Notes under the pieces: model-generated
Told to the model about the DNA's origin: nothing
Database searches by the model: none
What the model saw: only the letters and a program-made list of their open reading frames with translations
Position numbers and translations under genes: made by a program
Part shown: positions 47,230 through 58,000 of the stretch, one piece after another
How the letters are laid out: every line of letters starts with the position of its first letter
Numbering within the stretch: the stretch's first letter is position 1
Source: Lepas anatifera
Taxonomy: Eukaryota > Arthropoda > Thecostraca > Lepadidae
Direction: 5' to 3'
Length of the DNA stretch: 64,000 nucleotides
NCBI GenBank assembly: GCA_034440635.1
Contig: JAOTON010001356.1
Location: 2,674,501-2,738,500 of the forward strand

Positions 47230-49055
47230 AAAAATATCACATCAACATCCTTTTTCTCTCATAAAAATATCAGGGACAAGACTAATAGAAAAGCCTGCAA
47301 ATCCCATCAGGCGTCACTCTATCTCAGCAAATCTAAGATAGAGCTCATTAAGCTCGGAAACAAACATGTTAATGACCCATTGGAAATTGCTCATGAATTC
47401 AACAAATTTTTCTCCACTGTCGCAATGTCCCTAGATTGTCCACTACCACAGTCCACCTCAGATCCTCTGCAATACATAGATACACAACCCGATCGCCTTT
47501 TTCGGTTCCAACGGATTAATGCAGAAACAGTGTTGAAGATTATTTCCTCACTTGGAAGCACTGGTGCAGCGTATGATCGTATCAGCTCCAAAATTCTCAA
47601 ACTTATTGCTACTTCTGTTGCCCCTCATTTAGTCCACTTGTTTAACCTTTGTCTTTCTTTTGGCATATTCCCAGACGAGCTGAAGAAGGCAACAGTTGTC
47701 CCAATATTTAAGTCAGGGGATTCTTCCCTGTTCACCAACTATAGGCCAATATCGATTCTTCCCATTTTGGCAAAAGTCCTCGAAAAAAATTGTGTATGCT
47801 CAACTCTCTGATTTCTTAACAGAGGAAAACATTATCTATCAAAACCAGTTTGGCTTCAGGAAAGATCATAGCACTCTAATGCCAATTGCTCTACTCTATG
47901 ACGATATAACTGCCTTCAAAGTATCCAAAAAGTTTCCGCCTCCATCTACCTAGATTTTAGCAAAGCTTTTGATACCGTAAATCACGAAATTCTTCTTGGA
48001 AAGCTTAAACGCTACGGAATAAGTGGTACTTCTCTAAATTTCTTTGAAACTTACCTCTCAAATCGCAGTCAAATTGTAAAATACAATAATGTTATTTCAA
48101 AAACACCTATGGCATTGCCCATGGGAGTTCCACAAGGCAGTGTCCTAGGCCCCCTTCTCTTCATCCTGTACATAAATGACATATATAAAAGTTCTAATAC
48201 CCCTAATTTCTATATATTTGCCGATGACACTGCCTTACTGTATTCTGCTAACAACATTCAAGAACTGCAAGACAAAATCAATAATTCTCTCCCAAATGTA
48301 ACATCCTGGCTCCATTCAAACAGACTCACAATTAATACAAACAAATCAACATATCAGTTATTCTCATCGTCTGTGGAGCATAACATCAACATTTCCATAA
48401 ATAATAAGTCTTTGGAGCGAAAATTTTCCACTAAATACTTAGGTATAACATTAGACGAGGATCTGAGGTGGACAAATCACATAGGAAATGTTGTGAACAC
48501 CATATCGCGAAATATCGGTTTAATTTGTCGAACAAAACAAACATTTGACTCGTGTCATCTCCTCCTGCTCTATAATACTTTAGTGCTACCCCACTTAAAT
48601 TACTGTCTTCCGGTCTGGGGCAGTACCTTCCCTTACCGGCTTAATAAATTAGTTCTCCTTCAGAAAAGAATTGTCCGCATAATTAGTAATACTGACCGCC
48701 TAGCCCACACCAGCCCCCTTTTCAAAAAACATAAAATTCTGAAACTACCTGACCTTGTTGAATATGCTCAGATCAACATCCTTCATAACTTCCTTCGGCA
48801 CTCACTACCTGCACCATTATCGGATCGATTAAATTTACTTACCCCAAACCAAACTGATAGAACGAACCGTCAAACCCATCACTTTCTCATTCCCTTTGCT
48901 CCTACTATGTATCGCAAATTTTCATTTTTTGTTGCTGCCCCCCGTGTGTGGAATAAAGTTGTAGCATCGAAAATTACTAGTCTGGAAGATGTCCCTCTAA
49001 GCAAGCCTTTCTTCCGTAAAGTTGTCTCAAAACTGTACCTAGATATGTATTAGGA
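47230..49055 (+). pseudogene. non-LTR retrotransposon (LINE) reverse transcriptase, 5'-truncated
   Basis: The open frame enters without a start at about 47235 and ends at TAG near 49053. Reverse transcriptase motifs appear in order: FTNYRPISILP, then YLDFSKAFDTVNH (catalytic Asp), PMGVPQGSVLGPLLF, FADDTALL (catalytic FADD) and KYLGITLDEDLRW. The C-terminal part has YCLPVWGSTF and LLQKRIVRIIS. This motif style fits the jockey/CR1/L2 assemblage; exact clade needs a tree. The apurinic endonuclease domain is absent, so the copy is 5'-truncated. Two compensating frameshifts, at about 47781-47788 (run of seven A) and about 47930, put a short middle segment in another frame, so it is inactive as read. 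No target duplication or tail was identified. Confidence 0.88.
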
Positions 49056-49194
49056 CGTGTATCAATGAATTATTAGTACTTAAGTCGTTAAGATTAGCAC
49101 AGGTTATGTTTATGTGAAAATCATGTGCCGACTAGCAAGCTGAGTTCTCAGGGGTGCTGCACTAATAAATTTATATCTCGTTATTTCGCTCACA

Positions 49195-51090
49195 TTACCT
49201 TTAATGCCGCAAAGAAACGTCCATTGAGGCAGTTGTTGGCGCTTTAACAGGCCAGCCTCAGGCACCTCCCTGCCCTTTCATTCATTCCCATTCTGTTTTG
49301 CGCGCCTCCAAATCTCCCTCTCTCGTAAAGTAAATGCGCATCACCCATAATTTCCACAGTCCCTTCACTCCCTCACTAACGAAAATCTGTCGGCAGGCGG
49401 TGACCCGGTTGGTGAGCTCAGGGCTCACCCTGACCGTGGCCCGGCGGCTCTTCCGATTGGGCGCCCCTGGCGTGCCATCGGGGGCCGCGTGCTGGCGTGG
49501 GGCGGCGCTGGGCCACTCCTGGGCTGCGCTGCGGGGGCTGGCCGCCTGGCGGCGGTTGCCGGCGCCCCCTGCCTCTCGTCCGGTCCGGGCCGGGCCTCGT
49601 CGTGGGTCTGTGTGCTGCCTTGCGCGGGCGTGCGGAACGTGGTGTGTGTGGCGGCTCGCGGCCCGGCCAAGTTGAGGGACGAAATCGCTCCGGGTGCTCG
49701 CGTGGGAGCACGGCGATAGGACGCTGACGTGGTGGAGTGGCGCCCTCTAAGGCTCATATGATGCCTCGTTGAGTTGAGTGCTGATGTCTGGTGGCTGCAC
49801 GCTTTTATTGTATTATGTGTCTACACTCGAGTGTTTTATTGTTTTATTGCCTCGCTCTGCTCTTACCTCTTCTCTTTTCTGCTCTTCTCTCTCCCGCGGG
49901 AACTTTACTCTCTTGACCCCTACAAATTGTGTGTTTGTGCAAATATATACGTATGGATGAAATCGCCTGCATCTGGACTCCGACCGCAGTTTAAAATGCA
50001 AAATAATTGAATGAAAACACTAAATACCACTATCACTCATACAATATACACGCCGCTAACGCTGCACCACCACCACACAGCAGTAAATAATGAGCGCGGC
50101 GAAATTTGACGCAGCACGCGCAGCGTCCTTCTTCACTCAGCTCTCGCCAGGGTCACTTTGATCGCGGTTCTAGAGTCAGCTGACTCCACGATCGAGCGAG
50201 GCGCAGGCTGTCCTTGGCCGACTCATCATCTGACCCTGCGCTCAAATTCGTTCATGCTAGGAGGTTCATTGGACTCTTGCTGAACGACTCAGCCTAATTT
50301 TGAGAGTCAGCGAATACGAGAGTTCAGAGTCACCACAATGCAGGAAATTTAGGAGAGTCAAAATTTTTCTCAGTGTTGGTAAGCAATGGACCTACAGGTG
50401 ACGAACTGACGGATGTCTTGTAGCATTTTGAACACTTCAAAACAATATCTTATGATAAAAGACACAAAAATAAAGAATTACTCACCGAAACCAGGCGAAA
50501 CTCCCAACCGCGCTCTCGCCTCGTCCCAAAACAAGGCAATAGAGTAAAGGTAAAACGGAGCGGGCCGCTCAGCCATGGCCAATGACAGCAATTTTTACAG
50601 CTGGCACAGGATAGCTGACTGCTGGAAAAGCATAGGGTGGCTGCAGAGCCAGAAAGTTTCCATCAATACATATATCTACTGAGGAAGTCACAGGTGAATA
50701 TAATATTTTATTATATTTATTTATCCTATTTTGTAGACACAAAAAGAGTTTCAGTAAATTTTATTGTCAACTGATTGCCGCCAGGTCCCGAGCTGGCGGT
50801 GTGTATTGTCTATGGAGCTGGCGGTGTGTTGAAGAGATAGGGACTTTTTGGCGTACAACTTGGCGTGAAAGAGACAATTTACAAACAACTTTCATGTACC
50901 GTTATTCTCACATCTACCAGTGTCTTATTTTGAAATAAATTTGAGACGTTGGGATGGATTGATTTTCTGTTTGTGTGTGTGAATTTGTGTATGGACGGAA
51001 AGCTGTTGACTTTTTAAATTACCTACCTAAAGTGCCAACTTCTTTGGTGTGATACTAAGCGCTGTGATCACCGCGGTGCCCAAGAATCAT
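49195..51090. other. GC-rich then T-rich stretch and flanking DNA, no gene recognised
   Basis: About 49400-49740 is strongly GC-rich, 49800-49930 is pyrimidine-rich, and the change ends near ATATACGTATGGAT (about 49945-49958). This resembles the layout and terminus of 21106-23122. At about 50364-50383 the motif GAGTCAAAATTTTTCTCAGT matches, inverted, the one near 25806. Overlapping ORFs on both strands in the GC-rich part look compositional. Confidence 0.4.
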
Positions 51091-51091
51091 A

Positions 51092-51186
51092 TCAGGCACA
51101 GATGTGTGCTCAATGCCTGGATGTACGAAGACCAAGGAAAAGGATCGTGATCTGCCATTCTTCAGGGTCCCAAAGGAGCCAACTAG
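51092..51186 (+). CDS. probable THAP-domain N-terminal exon
   Basis: The open frame includes CSMPGCTKTKEKDRDLPFFR followed by VPKEPTR. This matches the start of a THAP zinc-finger DNA-binding domain (C-x4-C, then FFRVPK). It ends at a good splice donor, ACTAG|GTAAGA at 51186/51187, interrupting the domain after the FFRVPK block as often seen in THAP genes. No ATG lies directly upstream in this frame, so an upstream exon is needed, unless the Met within the C-x4-C is used. The rest of the domain (second C-x2-H pair, AVPTIF) was not found downstream. It may be a host gene exon or a transposase-derived fragment. Confidence 0.45.
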
Positions 51187-51189
51187 GTA

Positions 51190-54100
51190 AGAAATATGGC
51201 ACAAAATGATTTTACACTTTTCAAAATTGCCTATGGGGCTGTGGAAGTTGGGCGGCTCTCCTCCTTGTCAGTCTGCAAAGTATGATAATTCTGACCAGTT
51301 TTTGGTGTAAAGTGTACCTCAAGACTGGTCCATGCAAAGCAAATTTTGGAGAAAATGAAATGTTGACCAGTATTTACCAATACTGAGTGTATAAATGAGA
51401 GTGGAAGTTGCCAATACTGAACTCACAGAATTTGCAGCGTATAGAAACTGGACGAAAGAATATAAAATACCATATTGTTATTCTAAGTTAAACAATAATT
51501 CATCACATTCATATTTCATGCCCTAGGGCAGCTGGGGATATAGTACCAGTTGTGTGGTTGGTGTACCAGCCAAATTGTTTGGAAATAAGTAGAGGTCAGT
51601 GTGATTTTATGCCCATTTTGGTTCCAATTTTAGGTGAGTGGTGGTACGATCAGTCTCAATAGCTGGTGCAACTTCTTTGGCATGCTGCCATACTTTGCCA
51701 ACTGGCCGTCTTACTGGATGGTTTCCTCTTATCAGTACTGACTGACTGCCACTTGATTCAGCATGTAGAATTTGACAGATTTACACAAGATCTCATTGGT
51801 GTAGCCTTTGGGCAGAATTACTGGTTTGGGGCAACTCTTGTCATTCTTTGTGGCAGGTACAACAATATTGCAGCTGAGTGTGACAACTTGGACAGTGCTG
51901 ACCCTTGTTAAGAGTCATAAATGTGTCAATAAGTTAGTAAAACAGGTAAAATTGATGAAAAAGAAAATGTCTGCTTCAGTGTACAGAGGACTCTGGACTC
52001 TGGCCCAGCTGCTGAATTTCTTCCCCAATTGGGGTAGGATTTGAGTTACCCCAAGCATATTTTCCAGTTTCCTGCCACATTCTGCAGATCAGCCCTTGAC
52101 TAAATGACATTCCCGTCATAGGCGGATCCAGGATCACCGATGGGTGGGGGCACCGTGCCCGGGGTGGTAAGAATTTGATGCCTGGCTTCATAAGAATTCA
52201 AGTCCTGTCAGCTGGTGGGGCACTAATAGCCGTTTCATTAATATATTTGGACAGGCTTCAAAAGTTTTATTCATCAAAATGATTTGATTATTTATAATAC
52301 CCCTCAGTACCGATTGTTAGTTATTTGGGTTTTCGGGCGCACGAACCAATATTAATTATCGCCCATTTGGTACCCATTGTAATCGTGTTGTATTGTGTTC
52401 TTTTCCAGCGCGACTGAGGTAACCTGGACATGCGAAACCTCTTCGGTCGCGAGCAGCAGCGCGCGGCGGAGGCAGCCTGGACTTGCGAAACCCTTCGGTG
52501 GCGAGCAGCAGTGCCGGCAAAGCTCGCGTGCCGCAAAGCCGTCATCCAGGCGCTGTGCTACCAGTGCTCTCTCTGATATGGTGGCGTGTAGCCGCAGTTC
52601 AATTGATAGCTGGATTTGTCAATCAATTTGGGATTCTTGTCTCTGCGTTTGCAAGAAATGTTCAAAATAAATACCAATGAGATATTGAATAAGCTACGAG
52701 TGGTACTAACGGGGTGAACATTTATCCCATGCCTTTTTAGATTAGATGAGTATTTTTATTAATACTGTGTCCCAGTTCCCACAGAAGATCTATTGGTGCC
52801 ATGCGGGACTTGGCTCGCAAAACTTTCGAATACCTATTTTTGATAACTGCAATGGAACTCTTCACTGTTCTTGTCATTTGGCCTTGCTCAGCGACCAACT
52901 CCTCTAGATTTGTCATCTACCTAGGATGGCAAAGTGACTTTGAGTTATACGTATGGTAGAACAGTGGCCTACCAATATAATTGCATTTACGGTGGACTCA
53001 TTTTGCACTGCCAAATTTCTATATTTTCGTATGTCGCGCCGGCTCCCCGCCATTGGATTCGCCATTCCGCCATTGGAGAGCCATTGACCTTTCATAGTGG
53101 TTTGATGGGCATTTCAGGAAGCTTCGTATAGATCGGCCAACAAGTGCTCCCTCTCCCTCTGAATCCGTTCATTGTCGGTGCCAATATCTAAAGCCATTTT
53201 TAGGCACAGGGGCAACACGTTTGAGAAAGGTGTTCGGCGATAAATTTCCGCAAGCATGGTGTTTTATAAATCAGCTAGAATATAGTCATTTGAGGAGACC
53301 ATGGCCTCTCAACCTCCGACAAGATTTGGATAGCCTACGTACACATGGACGTCGAAAGCGGGGGATGATGAGACGCGTCCCCCTACTCGCGGATCAAAGG
53401 CGGACGGTCCCGCAAAAACTTGGTGACTCGTCCTAGGTTTTTATTTGGATCCTCTTATTACTTACGTTTACCTTCGTTAATTGCGTGGAATTCTGCAACC
53501 CAACTCGCTAAGTTTGTCGGTGAAGTGTATTGCCAGTATCGTTTTCAGATACAGCCCATTCGCTCCAAATTTTGTGCCCCAGCGCCCCTCCCCGCCTCTG
53601 GTCGTCCCTAGTCATGGTCCGTCCCCACTGGTAAAAATTCCGCGGCGACGCCCCTGCCTCTGCACCGCAGTCTCACATTTTGCGGCGCCCGTCATCGAAG
53701 TGATCGAGCTTCATATGTGTAGGTGGGGGTGGACAGGGGCGGACGCACGAGTGCTGTTTGGGGGGTGGGGCAACGCAGGAGAAATAGTAAAAACATAGTA
53801 TTGTTAAAAGATCGGTAAAAAAATTGTCATTTTGGGGGCATGGCCTCTGCCCCCTCCGTACGCAGATCCAGGAGGGCAGGTGCCCCCCATCAACCCTCGT
53901 CGCCCCCTGAAATGGTCACGGCGTCGCCTTGGAAGGCCAATGGTGTCCCCTGAAACGTCGCTTCTTACCCTCCCCCCCATTGATGCAAAAATCCGTGCCC
54001 ACGGATATGATTTTGCGCCCACCTGATAAGTTCTGCCGGTCAAAAGTGACACCCCCTGGTGGTCCGGATGGTGCCCCCCTCACCCGATCGACAATCTTGA

Positions 54101-54341
54101 ATCCGCCTAAGCCCCTCTGCGTCTGCCAATGGGGCGGGGAGGGGTGGGTAATGTTCTATTCACTCTCCTCCCCTTGGAAGTTGGATCCGTCGCTGCTCCG
54201 GACATTTTTTTACTTTTACCCGATTATATGATGACGGGAGTATGGTCACTGGCGGCGGAACGGGGGGGCACCGGGGCACGGTACCCTCCCTTAAATCATA
54301 AATTTTAACAATAACCCAATGGCGTTGACTGGAAAGAAATG
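51190..54341. other. mostly unannotated DNA with scattered element fragments
   Basis: Open stretches at 51666-51911 and 52395-52670 have no recognised domain. At about 52390-52520 a ~65-bp block is duplicated (CCTGGACATGCGAAACC / CCTGGACTTGCGAAACC, each followed by CGAGCAGCAG). Fragments of GGCGGATCCAGG-type hAT elements occur at about 52118-52160 and 53860-54110. A GTCGAAAGCGGGGG fragment is near 53352. Confidence 0.4.
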
Positions 54342-54349
54342 GGTTGAAA

Positions 54350-54573
54350 CATAAGCGGATCCAGGATTCCTGATCGGGGGGGGGCGTTTCCGGGTGGGCG
54401 CCATCCGGCCCGGGGGGTGCCACTTTTAACCAGAAAAACCTATCAGATGGGCGCAAAATTCTATCGGTGGGCGCCGATTTTCGCATCCTGGACGGGGGGG
54501 AACAAGCGACATTTCAGGGGGGCGAGAGTCGATCGGGGAAACGTGCCCCCTTTCACCCCTGCATCCGCCTATG
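54350..54573. mobile_element. hAT-type MITE, 224 bp, perfect 8-bp target duplication
   Basis: Ends CATAAGCGGATCCAGG and CCTGCATCCGCCTATG are inverted repeats. GGTTGAAA flanks both sides (54342-54349 and 54574-54581). The host sequence, GACTGGAAAGAAATGGGTTG followed by AAA, occurs without the insertion near 32136-32160, an empty-site control. It is related to 34031-34276. Confidence 0.88.
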
Positions 54574-54581
54574 GGTTGAAA

Positions 54582-55010
54582 AGCTCATGGTGCCCACCCC
54601 CTTACATTTGGACGTTCCACCGTCGCTGATTATGGTAGAAATCCGTCGGAATATGTATATTTTCCACCGTTCCGCATATTATTTCTATGCGAATGCTACT
54701 TTTCCAAGGTACTATTACCTTTCCAATTTTTTATCAAGCGTCGGTGAAAATTCAGTGCACTAGAATAGTCTCCGCTGATGGCATTGCTAAAATTACGTCG
54801 AACTGCATCATTTACTTTACGTTTACGCTCTTAGCTTGTCCCATTTGAGCATCTCCGGAATACGAGGTTCAATCATCAGCTGGCATAAAATTGTTTTGAT
54901 GTCACGTGACCGTGCCTCCCTGGTCCCAAAAAGGACAAGCCGTCTGCTATCCCCCAAGAACATTAAAAATAGCCTGCTGTGCATAGTTTTTCAAGCAGAA
55001 CTGAAAAGGC
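54582..55010. other. intergenic DNA, nothing recognised
   Basis: No ORF or repeat of note was seen between the MITE and the Foldback-like element. Confidence 0.45.
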
Positions 55011-55019
55011 TTCTTACCG

Positions 55020-58000
55020 GGGACGGACTAAAAGGCCGATGAACCGTGCAGATAGACCAATACAGAAAAAACCAGGACATGTAGAGAAAAACGGTTTTCA
55101 CTATACAAATCAGCGCTAAAAATAAAAGATACAGTTTTATTTTCAATCCAAAATTTGACCTATATGGGCAAAAATTTGACCTATACTCCAGATTCTAGAG
55201 GTTTTATTTGCATATAAACCGTGCAGATGGACCAATACAGCCAAAACCAGACAAGATAGAGAAAAACGGTTTTCACCATCAGAATCAGCGCCAAAAATAA
55301 GGGATACAGTTTTCTTTTCATCACTCTCCGTTACGCCAGTGTGACAAAATCTCACTTTTTGGGCCAATTTGGTCTGCAGAGAGACCAATACAGCCAAAAC
55401 CAGGACAGGTAGAGCAAAACAGCTTTCACCATCAGAATCAGCGCCAAAAATAAGGGATACAGTTTGGTTTCCGTCACACCCCGTCACGCACTTCTCTACA
55501 TAATTGCCTAGACACAAGAAATCTGGAGGTTTTTGATCTGCAGATGGACCAATACAGCCAAAACCAGGACAGGTAGAGCAAAACGGTTTTCACCATCAGA
55601 ATCAACGCCAAAAATAAGGGATACAGTTTGGTTTCCGTCACACCCCGTCACGCGCTTCTCTACATAATTGCCTAGACACAAGAAATCTGGAGGTTTTTGG
55701 TCTGCAGATAGACCAATACAGCCAAAACCAGGAAAGGTAGAGAAAAACGGTTTTCACCATCAGAATCAGCGCCAAAAATAAGGGATACAGCTTGGTTGGC
55801 GTCACACCCCGTCACGCGCTTCTCTACATAATTGCCTAGACACAAGTAATCTGGAGGTTTTTGGTCTGCAGATAGACCAATACAGCCAAAACCAGGAAAC
55901 GTACAGCAAAACGGTTTTCACCATCAGAATCAGCGCCAAAAATAAGGGATACAGTTTGGCTTGCGTCACACCCCGTCACGCGCTTCTCTACATAATTGAC
56001 TAGACACAAGAAATCTGGAGGTTTTTGCTCTGCAGATAGACCAATACAGCCAAAACCAAGAAAGGTAGAGCAAAACAGTTTTCACCATCAGACTCAGCGC
56101 CAAAAACAAGGGATACAGCTTGGTTTGCGTCACACCCCGTCACGCGCTTCTCTACATAATTGCCTAGACACAAGAAATCTGGAGGTTTTTGGTCTCCAGA
56201 TAGACCAATACAGCCAAAACCAGGAAAGGTACAGCAAAACGGTTTTCACCATCAGAATCAGCGCCAAAAATAAGGGATACAGTTTGGTTTGCGTCACTCC
56301 CCGTCACGCCCTTCTCTACATAATTGCCTAGACACAAGTAATCTGGAGGTTTTTGGTCCGCAGATAGACCCATGGTTCCTATAGATACGGTTCGGACATG
56401 ACAGCCAGCTGACTGCCTGGTTTGGCAGCACCTTGAGGATATGGCAGTATTTTGAAGGGGTTTTGTTCAAGATAACTTTAATTTTGCTAGCATAAGGTGG
56501 AATGCAGCGTTTTGATTTGGCAATCGAAACGTTTGAAACAGAATTCTGAAGGAATTAGCATGAAGTTCATCGAAGATTTTCCTTATTATAAAAGCGCTTT
56601 AGAGACTAAAAAGCTGCACCCAGAAGATAGCCTGATCAATTTTAGATACCAAAAATAAAAAATATACCCTTAATCACCACTTACATTTTCCCACTGGCCC
56701 GTGCCCCAAACCCCTGCAAACAGTCCCATTGGAATTACATGTTAAATTTTGCTGCCAAAAAACTGTTAGAACCAGAAGTGAAACCTTCAAAACCCCCCAT
56801 AATTCTAGAGAAGTATCATGTCCGCCCCCTGGATAGACCAATACAGCCAAAACCAGGAAAGGTACAGCAAAACGGTTTTCACCATCAGAATCAGCGCCAA
56901 AAATAAGGGATACAGCTTAGTTGGCGTCACACCCCGTCACGCGCTTCTCTACATAATTGCCTAGACACAAGTAATCTGGAGGTTTTTGGTCTGCAGATAG
57001 ACCAATACAGCCAAAACCAGGAAAGGTACAGCAAAACAATTTTCACCATCAGAATCAGCGCCAAAAATAAGGGATACAGTTTGGTTTGCGTCACACCCCG
57101 TCACGCGCTTCTCTACATAATTGCTTAGACACAAGAAATCTGGAGGTTTTTGGTCTGCAGATAGACCAATACAGCCAAAACCAGGAAAGATAGAGAAAAA
57201 CGGTTTTCACCATCAGAATCAGCGCCAAAAATAAGGGATACAGTTTGGTTTGCGTCACACCCCGTCACGCGCTTCTCTACATAATTGCCTAGACACAAGA
57301 AATCTGGAGGTTTTTGGTCCGCAGATAGACCAATACAGCCAAAACCAGGAAAGGTAGAGAAAAACGGTTTTCACCATCAGAATCAGCGCCAAAAATAAGG
57401 GATACAGCTTGGTTGGCGTCACACCCCGTCACGCGCTTCTCTACATAATTGCCTAGACACAAGAAATCTGCAGGTTTTTGGTCTGCAGATAGACCAATAC
57501 AGCCAAAACCAGGAAAGGTAGAGAAAAACGGTTTTCACCATCAGAATCAGCGCCAAAAATAAGGGATACAGCTTGGTTGGCGTCACACCCCGTCACGCGC
57601 TTCTCTACATAATTGCCTAGACACAAGAAATCTGGAGGTTTTTGATCTGCAGATGGACCAATACAGCCAAAACCAGGACAGGTAGAGCAAAACGGTTTTC
57701 ACCATCAGAATCAGCGCCAAAAATAACGGATACAGTTTGGTTTGCGTCACGCCCCGTCACGCAGTTCTCTACATAATTGCCTAGACACAAGAAATCTGGA
57801 GGTTTTTGGTCTGCAGATAGACCAATACAGCCAAAACCAGGAAAGGTAGAGAATAACGGTTTTCACCATCAGAATCAGCGCCAAAAATAAGGGATACAGC
57901 TTGGTTGGCGTCACACCCCGTCACGCGCTTCTCTACATAATTGCCTAGACACAAGTAATCTGGAGGTTTTTGGTCTGCAGATAAACCAATACAGCCAAAA

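Noticed and set aside
49334..49760. GC-rich ORFs on both strands
   Set aside because: Several frames are open on both strands at once, as expected from composition; no motif or splice evidence.
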